Assembly (NCBI GenBank): GCA_022615525.1 | Contig: JAKEGN010000146.1 | Coordinates: 1 to 6,492, forward strand | DNA length: 6,492 nt | Reading direction: 5' to 3' | Source of the DNA: Woeseiaceae bacterium | Lineage (GTDB): Bacteria; Pseudomonadota; Gammaproteobacteria; Steroidobacterales; Woeseiaceae | Shown here: positions 1 through 6,235 of the stretch, piece after piece | Position numbering within the stretch: the stretch's first letter is position 1 | How the letters are laid out: each line of letters begins with the position of its first letter | Notes under the pieces: model-generated | The model's input: the letters and a program-made list of their open reading frames with translations, nothing else | The model's database searches: none | Told to the model about the DNA's origin: nothing | Position numbers and translations under genes: made by a program

Positions 1-1
1 C

Positions 2-1474
2 CAGGTCGGCGTGTCTTTCGCGGACGTGGCCGGTGTCGAAGAAGCCAAGGCGGAAGTGGCGGAGATCGTCGACTTCCTGAAGGATCCGAGCAAGTTCCAG
101 CGGCTCGGCGGGAAAATTCCGAAGGGAGTGCTGATGGTGGGTCCTCCCGGAACCGGCAAGACTTTGCTGGCAAAGGCGATCGCCGGTGAAGCGAAAGTTC
201 CTTTCTTCACGATTTCCGGATCCGACTTCGTCGAAATGTTCGTCGGTGTCGGCGCATCGCGCGTGCGCGACATGTTCGACCAGGCCAAGAAGCAGGCGCC
301 GTGCATCATCTTCATCGATGAACTCGACGCCGTCGGACGGCATCGCGGTGCCGGGCTCGGCGGTGGTCACGACGAGCGTGAACAAACGCTGAACCAGATG
401 CTGGTCGAGATGGATGGCTTCGAAGGCAGCGAAGGGATAATCGTCATCGCCGCGACCAATCGCCCCGACGTTCTGGATCCGGCGTTGCTTCGCCCGGGCC
501 GGTTCGACCGGCAGGTTGTCGTGCCTTTGCCGGACATACGCGGACGCGAACAGATCCTGAAGGTGCATATGCGCAAGGTGCCGCTGGACGAAGACGTGCA
601 GCCGGGTGTGATCGCTCGCGGCACGCCTGGATTCTCCGGAGCCGATCTCGCCAACCTCGTCAACGAGGCGGCCCTTTTTGCCGCGCGTGCGAACAAGCGC
701 GTCGTCAGCATGGAGGAATTCGAAAAGGCCAAGGACAAGATCATGATGGGGACGGAACGCCGTTCCATGGTCATGAGTGAAAAAGAGAAACTGAATACCG
801 CCTACCATGAGGCAGGCCATGCCATCGTTGGTTACTGCGTGCCCAGTCACGACCCGGTATACAAGGTGACCATCATTCCGCGAGGCAGGGCGCTCGGCGT
901 TACCATGTATCTGCCGGAAGAGGACAAGTACAGCATTTCCAAGGAGACGCTGGAAAGCAACATCTCGACGCTGTTCGGCGGTCGCATCGCCGAGGAAATG
1001 ACGCTCGGACCGAACGGTGTCACCACCGGCGCATCGAACGACATCGAACGGGCGACCGAGATCGCACGCAACATGGTTACCAAGTGGGGCCTGTCCGAAC
1101 GGCTTGGTCCACTCACCTACATCGAGGACGACGGCGAAGTATTCCTTGGCCGTTCGGTTACCCAGCACAAACAGGTGTCCGACGTCACGGTGCACACCAT
1201 CGATGAGGAAGTGCGAACAATCATCGATCGCAACTACGAACGTGCCCGATCGATCCTGACGGAGCATGCCGATAAGCTGCAGGTCATGGCCAAAGCATTG
1301 ATGAAGTACGAAACGATCGATCAGGCGCAAATCAAGGACATCATGGAAGGACGTGAACCGCGGCCACCCGAGGATTGGGAAGACCCGGATGACAGCCTGA
1401 CCCGAAAGAGCGGCAAGAAAGCGCCGGCGTCCGACGGGCCGGTGCCCATAGGCGGCCCTGCAAGCGAACACTAG
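2..1474 (+). CDS. ftsH: ATP-dependent zinc metalloprotease FtsH (3' part, N-terminus outside the window)
   Basis: FtsH is an inner-membrane AAA+ protease that unfolds and degrades misfolded membrane proteins and short-lived regulators such as LpxC and sigma32 in E. coli. The reading frame is already open at the left edge (QVG before VSFADVAG), so the GTG at 11 is internal and not a start. Visible in order are Walker A GPPGTGKT (140-163), the FVG pore loop (239-247), Walker B FIDE (311-322), the second region of homology with ATNRPDVLDPALLRPGRFDR, the zinc site HEAGH (806-820), and the Asp of GASND (1040-1042), the expected third zinc ligand. By alignment to the E. coli Walker A position, roughly 145 residues are missing, which would hold the two membrane helices and the periplasmic domain. 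The C-terminal tail after about 1350 is rich in Pro, Asp and Lys and is poorly conserved in this family. The gene precedes folP, as is usual in Gammaproteobacteria. All catalytic residues are present. Confidence 0.98.
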   Translation, partial: QVGVSFADVAGVEEAKAEVAEIVDFLKDPSKFQRLGGKIPKGVLMVGPPGTGKTLLAKAIAGEAKVPFFTISGSDFVEMFVGVGASRVRDMFDQAKKQAPCIIFIDELDAVGRHRGAGLGGGHDEREQTLNQMLVEMDGFEGSEGIIVIAATNRPDVLDPALLRPGRFDRQVVVPLPDIRGREQILKVHMRKVPLDEDVQPGVIARGTPGFSGADLANLVNEAALFAARANKRVVSMEEFEKAKDKIMMGTERRSMVMSEKEKLNTAYHEAGHAIVGYCVPSHDPVYKVTIIPRGRALGVTMYLPEEDKYSISKETLESNISTLFGGRIAEEMTLGPNGVTTGASNDIERATEIARNMVTKWGLSERLGPLTYIEDDGEVFLGRSVTQHKQVSDVTVHTIDEEVRTIIDRNYERARSILTEHADKLQVMAKALMKYETIDQAQIKDIMEGREPRPPEDWEDPDDSLTRKSGKKAPASDGPVPIGGPASEH

Positions 1475-1501
1475 CGGCCGGAACGCGAATATGAATCTCT
1501 G

Positions 1502-1528
1502 AAACGGCAGCCTTCGGGCTGCCGTTTT
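1502..1528 (+). terminator. UUCG-capped stem-loop between ftsH and folP, likely (partial) intrinsic terminator
   Basis: AAACGGCAGCC (1502-1512) and GGCTGCCGTTT (1517-1527) are perfectly complementary over 11 bp and enclose a TTCG loop with a C-G closing pair, the extra-stable cUUCGg tetraloop. It is followed by only four T (1525-1528), three of which belong to the stem, and then GG. The shape suits an intrinsic terminator for ftsH, but the short U-tract suggests leaky termination. The folP start lies only 17 bases downstream, so there is no room for a separate promoter after the hairpin. folP therefore probably depends on readthrough or on a promoter inside ftsH. The hairpin could instead protect or process the mRNA. 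Confidence 0.7.
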
Positions 1529-1545
1529 GGCTCAGGGAACAGGCA

Positions 1546-2388
1546 ATGCAATTGCGTCTTGGAACTCGGACACTCGATCTCGACCAGCCCAGGGTCATGG
1601 GCATACTGAACGTAACGCCCGACTCCTTTTCCGATGGGGGCCGTTTCCTCGATCGCGATGCCGCAATACGCCAGGCGGAGGCCATGCTGGCCGCCGGGGC
1701 ATCGATCATCGACGTGGGCGGCGAGTCGACCCGGCCGGGGGCTGTAAGCGTGCCAGCCGGGCGGGAAGCAGACCGGGTCATCCCGGTGATCGAGGCTATC
1801 GCGGTGCGACTCGACGTAGCGATATCCGTCGATACGAGCAAGCCGGCCGTAATGCGGGCCGCGGTCGCAGCCGGCGCTACCCTGATCAATGACATTTATG
1901 CCTTGCGCCAGGACGGTGCCCTCGAAGCCGCGGCTGAAATGGACGCGGCCGTCTGCCTGATGCACATGCAGGGGACGCCGGCCACCATGCAGGTGAACCC
2001 ACAGTATCGGCATGTACCAGGGGACATAATCGAGTTTCTGCAAGGACGGGTGGCGGCCTGCCAGCAGGCCGGTATAAATACTGCGCGGCTACTGGTCGAC
2101 CCGGGTTTCGGCTTTGGCAAGAACGACCGCCAGAATCTGGAATTGCTGCATAATCTCCGCCAGGTGAGCCAACTCGGGGTGCCGTTGCTGGCGGGCTTGT
2201 CGCGCAAGCGGCTGTTGGGCAGTCTGACCGGAAGATCGACGGATCAGCGCGTGTTTGCCGGCGTGGCGGCAGCGGTAATGGCCGTGGAGCGTGGCGCGCG
2301 GATCATACGCACTCACGATGTGGCCGAGACGATCGACGCGCTGCGGGTTACGCAGGCCGTCATGGAGGCAGGACAGGAGCATGGCTAG
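1546..2388 (+). CDS. folP: Dihydropteroate synthase
   Basis: This cytoplasmic TIM-barrel enzyme joins 6-hydroxymethyl-7,8-dihydropterin diphosphate to p-aminobenzoate to make dihydropteroate, and it is the sulfonamide target. The 280-residue product is close to the E. coli length. Family signatures are clear: GILNVTPDSFSDGG (19-32), DVGGESTRPGA (56-66), SVDTSKP (94-100), ND (115-116), DPGFGFGK (185-192), GLSRKR (217-222) and RTHDV (255-259). The known pterin, phosphate and substrate residues fall at Asn22, Asp96, Asn115, Asp185, Lys221, Arg255 and His257. Phe28 and Pro64, where sulfonamide-resistance changes occur in E. coli, have the ordinary residues, so a drug-sensitive chromosomal enzyme is expected (inference). 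The ATG at 1546 is preceded by AGGGA (1534-1538) at a 7-base spacing. The gene overlaps glmM by 8 bases, suggesting translational coupling. Confidence 0.97.
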   Translation: MQLRLGTRTLDLDQPRVMGILNVTPDSFSDGGRFLDRDAAIRQAEAMLAAGASIIDVGGESTRPGAVSVPAGREADRVIPVIEAIAVRLDVAISVDTSKPAVMRAAVAAGATLINDIYALRQDGALEAAAEMDAAVCLMHMQGTPATMQVNPQYRHVPGDIIEFLQGRVAACQQAGINTARLLVDPGFGFGKNDRQNLELLHNLRQVSQLGVPLLAGLSRKRLLGSLTGRSTDQRVFAGVAAAVMAVERGARIIRTHDVAETIDALRVTQAVMEAGQEHG

Positions 2389-3715
2389 GCATTATTTCGG
2401 CACAGATGGCGTACGTGGCACGGTCGGCAAGGACCCGATGAGCGCCGATTTTGCCTTGCGGCTGGCCAGCGCGGCGGCACAGGTTCTCGTACCGACCGGA
2501 GGCACGGTGCTGATCGGCAAGGACACCCGCTTGTCCGGCTACATGTTCGAGTCCGCGCTCGAGGCAGGATTCGTGGCGGCTGGTGCCGATGTACTGCTGC
2601 TCGGTCCGTTGCCGACACCCGGCATCGCATTCCTGACGCAGGAATTCGCCGCCAACCTCGGCGTCGTCATAAGCGCCTCGCACAATCCTTACCAGGACAA
2701 TGGCATCAAATTTTTCGACGGCAGCGGTGCCAAGCTCTCGGACGAGGTCGAGGCGGAGATCGAGCAAGTACTGCAGCAGCCGGCGATCACGCTGGAATCG
2801 CAGAAACTGGGCAAAGCCCGGCGCATCGATTCGGCGCGGGTTCGTTACCAGGAATTCTGCGCTGCGACTTTCCCGGCTGACCTGGACCTCGACGGAGTCA
2901 AGGTGGTTTTCGATGGCGCCAATGGTGCCGGGTACAAGGTCGGTCCGCGTACGCTCAGCCAGCTCGGTGCGGAGGTAATTCCCATCGGATGTTCGCCGAA
3001 CGGCCGCAACATCAACGCCGGTTGCGGTTCGACTCAGCCCGAACTGCTGCAAGCAACCGTTCCTGCGGTCAAGGCCGACGTCGGTATTGCCCTGGACGGC
3101 GACGGCGACCGGGTCGTCATGGTCGACGAGGCGGGCCGCGCCGTGGATGGAGATCAGCTGCTTTACGTGCTGGCGACGGCGCGCAAGGCCGCTGGCACGC
3201 TGAAAGGCCCGGTGGTCGGTACGGTGATGAGCAACCTGGGACTCGAACATGCCTTGCGCAGGCAGGGCATCGACTTTCGGCGTGCCGACGTGGGCGATCG
3301 TTACGTGCTGGAGATGCTGCGAGCTACCGGCGGCACGATCGGCGGAGAAACGTCCGGGCACGTCATCTGCCTTGACCAGACCACGACAGGCGACGGGCTG
3401 GTCGCGGCGCTACAGGTACTCGCGGTCATGAAACGCACCGGCAAATCCTTGTCGCAACTCGTCGAGGGCATGTCTCGCTACCCGCAAAACCTGCTGAACG
3501 TCCGTACCCGCACGCGGCTGGATATCAAGGGCATCCCGGCCATCCGGGATGCCGTGCAACTGGCCGAAAGCGAGCTGGCCGAATCGGGACGTGTGCTGCT
3601 TCGGGCCTCCGGTACCGAGTCGGTGATCCGGGTCATGGTCGAAGGCGAAAACGAGCAGCAGGTGCAGCTCCTGGCCCGGCGACTGGCCGCCGTTGTCGAA
3701 AAAGCAGCCGGCTGA
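2381..3715 (+). CDS. glmM: Phosphoglucosamine mutase
   Basis: GlmM converts glucosamine-6-phosphate to glucosamine-1-phosphate in the cytoplasm, the step before GlmU makes UDP-GlcNAc for peptidoglycan and LPS. The 444-residue product matches the E. coli length (445). Visible motifs are the N-terminal FGTDGVRG (6-13), the phosphoserine loop ISASHNP (97-103, catalytic Ser100), the metal loop DGDGDR (239-244), the sugar-binding loop GGETSGH (321-327), and the C-terminal phosphate-binding loop RASGTES (408-414). The last residue of that loop is Ser where RxSGTEP is usual, a mild deviation. Ser100 is expected to need phosphorylation for activity (family knowledge). The ATG at 2381 is chosen over an in-frame ATG at 2291 because MARHYFGTDG aligns with the family start and the earlier start would lie deep inside folP. 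Purine-rich sequence including AGGA (2370-2373) lies upstream, within folP. Confidence 0.97.
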   Translation: MARHYFGTDGVRGTVGKDPMSADFALRLASAAAQVLVPTGGTVLIGKDTRLSGYMFESALEAGFVAAGADVLLLGPLPTPGIAFLTQEFAANLGVVISASHNPYQDNGIKFFDGSGAKLSDEVEAEIEQVLQQPAITLESQKLGKARRIDSARVRYQEFCAATFPADLDLDGVKVVFDGANGAGYKVGPRTLSQLGAEVIPIGCSPNGRNINAGCGSTQPELLQATVPAVKADVGIALDGDGDRVVMVDEAGRAVDGDQLLYVLATARKAAGTLKGPVVGTVMSNLGLEHALRRQGIDFRRADVGDRYVLEMLRATGGTIGGETSGHVICLDQTTTGDGLVAALQVLAVMKRTGKSLSQLVEGMSRYPQNLLNVRTRTRLDIKGIPAIRDAVQLAESELAESGRVLLRASGTESVIRVMVEGENEQQVQLLARRLAAVVEKAAG

Positions 3716-3753
3716 AATCAGGGCGGCCGGGGGTCATCGGGCGGGATTCCGCG

Positions 3754-3782
3754 TTGATTTGCCGTGTGTGCCCCGGTATCCT
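3754..3782 (+). promoter_or_regulatory. Candidate sigma70 promoter for tpiA-secG
   Basis: In the 104-base gap between glmM and tpiA, TTGATT (3754-3759) and TATCCT (3777-3782) are separated by the optimal 17 bases. Each hexamer matches the sigma70 consensus at 4 of 6 positions. Transcription would begin near 3789, about 30 bases before the tpiA ATG. No clear terminator hairpin follows glmM, so tpiA could also be read from upstream. This rests on pattern matching only. Confidence 0.5.
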
Positions 3783-3819
3783 TGCGCGCCTTTTGAATTG
3801 ACCAAGAACTGGGTGGGCT

Positions 3820-4584
3820 ATGCGCGGATACCTGGTCGCAGGCAACTGGAAAATGAACGGCTATGGCGCCGTGAATACCAAGCTGACCCGCAGCATCCTC
3901 GAAGGTTGGGGCGCTGGCGCCACGCAGGTACGGCTCCTGATTTGCCCGCCGTACCCGTACCTCCGGGAACTGGGCCAATTGCTGGAAGGAAGTAGCGTGG
4001 CACTCGGCGCGCAGAACCTCTCGCAACACGCGTCCGGGGCCTACACCGGGGAGGTGTCGGCGGCGATGCTGAAGGATGTTGGCTGTGAGTTCGTCATTGT
4101 CGGTCACTCGGAACGCCGCGCCATGATGGGTGAGACGAGTGCCGTCGTAGCGGACAAGTTTGCTGCCGCATTGGGTGCCGGGTTGCGGCCGATCCTGTGC
4201 GTCGGAGAGACGCTCGCCGAAAGGGAAGCGAAACAAACCGAAACGGTCATCGATGAGCAGCTTTCGGCGGTGCTCAAACGGACCGGGGTCGATGCGTTTT
4301 CGACCGCGGTGATTGCTTACGAGCCGGTATGGGCAATCGGCACCGGGCGCACGGCCAGCCCGCAGCAAGCTCAGGACGTGCACCTGCATATCCGCGGCAG
4401 GCTGAAGGCGCACAGTAGCCGCATTGCCGAGAGGATGCAGATTTTGTATGGCGGCAGTGTCAAAGGGGACAACGCTGGCGGGCTCTTTGCCGAGCCGGAC
4501 ATCGATGGCGGGTTGATAGGCGGCGCTTCCCTGAAGGCCGATGATTTCTTGGCGATTGCAGCTGCAGCGGCATCGTCCGACTGA
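3820..4584 (+). CDS. tpiA: Triosephosphate isomerase
   Basis: TpiA interconverts dihydroxyacetone phosphate and glyceraldehyde-3-phosphate in glycolysis and gluconeogenesis in the cytoplasm. The 254-residue product is about the length of E. coli TpiA (255). The catalytic set is complete: Asn9 and Lys11 in GNWKMN, the electrophile His96 in VIVGHSERR, and the base Glu168 in AYEPVWAIGTG, which runs into flexible loop 6. The phosphate-binding segments GGSVK (211-215) and DGGLIGGASL (229-238) follow. The ATG at 3820 gives the usual short N-terminus before AGNWKMN. The upstream GGGTGGG (3811-3817) is a poor, close ribosome-binding site. The gene is separated from glmM by a gap with a candidate promoter and is followed by secG after 7 bases, so tpiA and secG are probably co-transcribed. 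Nothing odd is seen in the protein. Confidence 0.98.
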   Translation: MRGYLVAGNWKMNGYGAVNTKLTRSILEGWGAGATQVRLLICPPYPYLRELGQLLEGSSVALGAQNLSQHASGAYTGEVSAAMLKDVGCEFVIVGHSERRAMMGETSAVVADKFAAALGAGLRPILCVGETLAEREAKQTETVIDEQLSAVLKRTGVDAFSTAVIAYEPVWAIGTGRTASPQQAQDVHLHIRGRLKAHSSRIAERMQILYGGSVKGDNAGGLFAEPDIDGGLIGGASLKADDFLAIAAAAASSD

Positions 4585-4591
4585 GGAAGAT

Positions 4592-5026
4592 ATGAGCAAT
4601 ATTCAGACAGCACTACTGATCGTGCACACCTTGATTGCACTGGCGATAATTGCGCTGGTGCTGTTGCAACGTGGAAAAGGAGCGGAGGCGGGTGCAGCTT
4701 TCGGTGCCGGTGCATCGGGAACGGTGTTCGGCGCTCGTGGGTCCACCAACTTTTTCTCGCGGACGACTGCTATCCTCGCAACGCTGTTTTTTGCCAGCAG
4801 CCTCGTGCTCGCCTACATGAGCAGCCAGGAACCGGATGCCGGCCCAGCGAGCATCATCGAATCGGCTGTGCCCGTCGAGGAGGCAGCGCCGGCCGGCGAC
4901 GAGGCGGCCGAAGCCATTCCGGACCTTCCCGAACCGGAGGAAGGTGAACAGGAGGGCGCCGCTGACGATATGCCGGTACTCGAAGCTGAGCCGGTCGAAG
5001 AGCCTGCAGATGACACCGGTCAATAG
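4592..5026 (+). CDS. secG: Protein translocase subunit SecG, with a long acidic C-terminal tail
   Basis: SecG is the small accessory subunit of the SecYEG translocon in the inner membrane and assists SecA-driven export. The 144-residue product has two membrane helices (about 5-25 and 58-76). Between them lies the conserved cytoplasmic loop with GKGAEAGAAFGAG (28-40), SGTVFGARGS (42-51) and NFFSRTT (53-59). It is longer than E. coli SecG (110 residues) because of a tail from about 78 to 144 made mostly of Ala, Pro, Glu and Asp. I count 22 acidic residues and no Lys, Arg or His after Arg57. In the usual topology both ends face the periplasm. The ATG at 4592 is preceded by GAGGA (4583-4587) overlapping the tpiA stop. 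An in-frame ATG at 4541 lies inside tpiA and is less likely. The stop lies 15 bases before tRNA-Leu, so the two are probably on one transcript. Confidence 0.95.
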   Translation: MSNIQTALLIVHTLIALAIIALVLLQRGKGAEAGAAFGAGASGTVFGARGSTNFFSRTTAILATLFFASSLVLAYMSSQEPDAGPASIIESAVPVEEAAPAGDEAAEAIPDLPEPEEGEQEGAADDMPVLEAEPVEEPADDTGQ

Positions 5027-5041
5027 ACTGCAGATACCGTC

Positions 5042-5126
5042 GCTCTGGTGGTGGAATTGGTAGACACGCTGTCTTGAGGGGGCAGTGGCGAAAGCCGTGC
5101 GAGTTCGAGTCTCGCCCAGAGCACCA
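5042..5126 (+). tRNA. leuU: tRNA-Leu (anticodon GAG)
   Basis: This is a complete 85-base class II tRNA. The acceptor stem pairs GCTCTGG (5042-5048) with CCAGAGC (5116-5122), followed by A73 and an encoded CCA (5124-5126). The anticodon stem pairs CTGTC (5069-5073) with GGCAG (5081-5085), with one T-G wobble. The loop TTGAGGG places GAG at 5076-5078, which reads CUC and CUU leucine codons. The long variable arm is a GGC/GCC stem with a GAAA loop (5087-5096). The T arm pairs GCGAG (5099-5103) with CTCGC (5111-5115) around TTCGAGT. The D-arm stretch GTGGAATTGGTAGACACGC resembles E. coli leuU, which also lies directly after secG. The symbol is given by that analogy. Confidence 0.97.
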
Positions 5127-5140
5127 TAGAATTTTTTTGA
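5127..5140 (+). terminator. Possible transcript end after tRNA-Leu (T-run)
   Basis: A run of seven T (5132-5138) lies six bases after the tRNA CCA end. No dedicated GC-rich hairpin precedes it, so termination would have to rely on the folded tRNA acceptor and T-arm stems. It fits the change of transcription unit between secG-tRNA and nuo, but the evidence is weak. Confidence 0.3.
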
Positions 5141-5259
5141 TTCCTCGAATATCGTGTGCCGGGATCCGGTCCGCCAGCGGCCTGTAGCGTCCGTTGTCAG
5201 CGCGTCTGCAGGCAGATCACGACACGCTGATCGACTCGCTATGGCGCGCGTCAGGGCTG

Positions 5260-5287
5260 TTGTGGCAGTGTCGCGGGCTGCTACAAT
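5260..5287 (+). promoter_or_regulatory. Candidate extended -10 sigma70 promoter for the nuo operon
   Basis: TACAAT (5282-5287) matches the -10 consensus at 5 of 6 positions and is preceded by TGC (5279-5281), an extended -10 motif. TTGTGG (5260-5265) could serve as a -35 element with 16-base spacing. Transcription would start near 5294, leaving a leader of about 45 bases before nuoA. The first transcribed bases can form a small CGCGC/GCGCG hairpin (5290-5294 with 5301-5305). The rest of the 212-base gap (5127-5338) shows no convincing gene, repeat or recognisable operator. Confidence 0.6.
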
Positions 5288-5338
5288 GTCGCGCAAATCC
5301 GCGCGTGATTGCACGAAATCAAGTCGACCTGCCTGACC

Positions 5339-5695
5339 ATGCTGCAAAACTATCTGCCCGTCCTTATTTTCCTCGGTGTTGCAACCGGTCTCGGCCTGTT
5401 GCTCATGGGTCTCGGCTTTTTGTTCGGGCGCGGACAAAAAGATGCCGAGAAACTTTCGCCCTACGAATGCGGCTTCGAACCGTTCGAAGACTCGCGAATG
5501 AAGTTTGACGTTCGTTATTACCTGGTTGCCATACTCTTTATTATCTTCGATCTGGAAATCGCCTTTCTTTTTCCGTGGGCGGTCTCGCTGGATGTCGTCG
5601 GCGCGTTCGGAATCATCGCCATGGGCATTTTCCTGGCTTTGCTCGTCGTCGGGTTCGCCTATGAATGGAAAAAAGGGGCACTGGAGTGGGACTGA
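5339..5695 (+). CDS. nuoA: NADH-quinone oxidoreductase subunit A
   Basis: NuoA (ND3 family) is a membrane subunit of respiratory complex I. It lies beside the quinone site and the junction of the peripheral and membrane arms. The 118-residue product has three predicted helices (about 5-28, 60-82 and 88-108). It carries the conserved loop LSPYECGF (39-46, with Cys44), then RMKFDVRYYLVAILFIIFDLE (53-73), whose Asp71 and Glu73 are the conserved acidic pair of helix 2. The ATG at 5339 (MLQNYLP) matches the family N-terminus. An in-frame TTG at 5309 would add ten polar residues not expected in NuoA and is rejected. No Shine-Dalgarno sequence is visible before the ATG, as the upstream bases are pyrimidine-rich (CTGCCTGACC). 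It is the first gene of the nuo operon, with a candidate promoter about 50 bases upstream, and its end overlaps nuoB. Confidence 0.96.
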   Translation: MLQNYLPVLIFLGVATGLGLLLMGLGFLFGRGQKDAEKLSPYECGFEPFEDSRMKFDVRYYLVAILFIIFDLEIAFLFPWAVSLDVVGAFGIIAMGIFLALLVVGFAYEWKKGALEWD

Positions 5696-6222
5696 GCAAT
5701 TCGGCGCCGACGGCGGATCGTATCAGCGACCCCGGATATTCCGGCGCACCGTCGGAAAGCCTTCAAAAAAAGGGATTTCTGGTTACCAGCGTCGACAACG
5801 TCGTCAATTGGGCCAGGACCGGCTCGATGTGGCCAATGACCTTCGGACTGGCTTGTTGTGCCGTGGAAATGATGCACGCCGGCGCCGCCCGCTATGATCT
5901 CGATCGTTTCGGCATCATTTTCAGACCAAGTCCTCGCCAATCGGATGTCATGATCGTCGCCGGAACCCTGGTCAACAAGATGGCGCCGGCATTGCGCAAG
6001 GTCTATGACCAGATGCCGGAACCCCGCTGGGTGGTATCAATGGGTTCCTGCGCCAACGGCGGCGGCTACTACCACTATTCGTATTCGGTAGTCCGTGGCT
6101 GCGACCGCATCGTGCCCGTTGATGTTTATGTTCCTGGCTGCCCGCCGACAGCAGAGGCTCTGTTGTACGGGCTCATACAACTGCAAAAGAAAATCCGGCG
6201 CACCAGCACTATTGCCAGGTAA
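5686..6222 (+). CDS. nuoB: NADH-quinone oxidoreductase subunit B
   Basis: NuoB (PSST/20 kDa family) sits in the peripheral arm of complex I at the cytoplasmic face and holds the 4Fe-4S cluster N2, which passes electrons to quinone. Counting from the GTG at 5686 the product has 178 residues. The cluster ligands are the tandem cysteines in GLACCAVEM (Cys57, Cys58), Cys122 in SMGSCANGGG and Cys152 in YVPGCPPTAEAL. WARTGSMWPMTFG and ARYDLDRFG are further family blocks. The start is uncertain. GTG 5686 has AAGGGG (5673-5678) seven bases upstream and overlaps nuoA by 10 bases. ATG 5665 would give 185 residues and a 31-base overlap with a poorer ribosome-binding site. Either start leaves a polar N-terminal extension of about 26 residues or more before LQKKGFLVTSVDNVVNW, longer than in the short NuoB forms I know. 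The stop TAA is followed closely by nuoC. Confidence 0.95.
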   Translation: MGLSNSAPTADRISDPGYSGAPSESLQKKGFLVTSVDNVVNWARTGSMWPMTFGLACCAVEMMHAGAARYDLDRFGIIFRPSPRQSDVMIVAGTLVNKMAPALRKVYDQMPEPRWVVSMGSCANGGGYYHYSYSVVRGCDRIVPVDVYVPGCPPTAEALLYGLIQLQKKIRRTSTIAR

Positions 6223-6235
6223 TGAATAAACAAGA

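Noticed and set aside
2360..3361. A 333-codon minus-strand ORF opposite glmM.
   Set aside because: It is a shadow in GC-rich coding sequence, with no recognisable family and full overlap of a conserved enzyme.
3705..3714. Perfect palindrome CAGCCGGCTG at the glmM end, as a possible terminator.
   Set aside because: It has no loop and no T-run follows. It is coding sequence of the last GlmM codons.
3718..4599. A 293-codon minus-strand ORF opposite tpiA.
   Set aside because: It mirrors the tpiA reading frame and shows no domain. tpiA on the + strand explains the region completely.
5004..5035. Direct repeat CTGCAGAT (5004-5011 and 5028-5035) around the secG stop.
   Set aside because: Eight bases twice is too short to claim, there is no third copy, and no link to an attachment site or regulator is visible.
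5205..5216. Inverted repeat TCTGC-AG-GCAGA in the tRNA-nuoA gap as an operator or hairpin.
   Set aside because: A five-base arm with a two-base loop is common by chance and matches no operator I recognise.
5154..5336. A short + strand ORF in the gap between tRNA-Leu and nuoA.
   Set aside because: It is Arg/Ser/Ala-rich as expected from chance GC-rich sequence, has no convincing ribosome-binding site, and runs across the candidate nuo promoter.
4613..5437. A 274-codon minus-strand ORF spanning secG, the tRNA and the nuoA start.
   Set aside because: It reads antisense through a clear tRNA-Leu and through two conserved genes. The GETRTRTA-type stretch in its translation is a known artefact of translating antisense tRNA-Leu.
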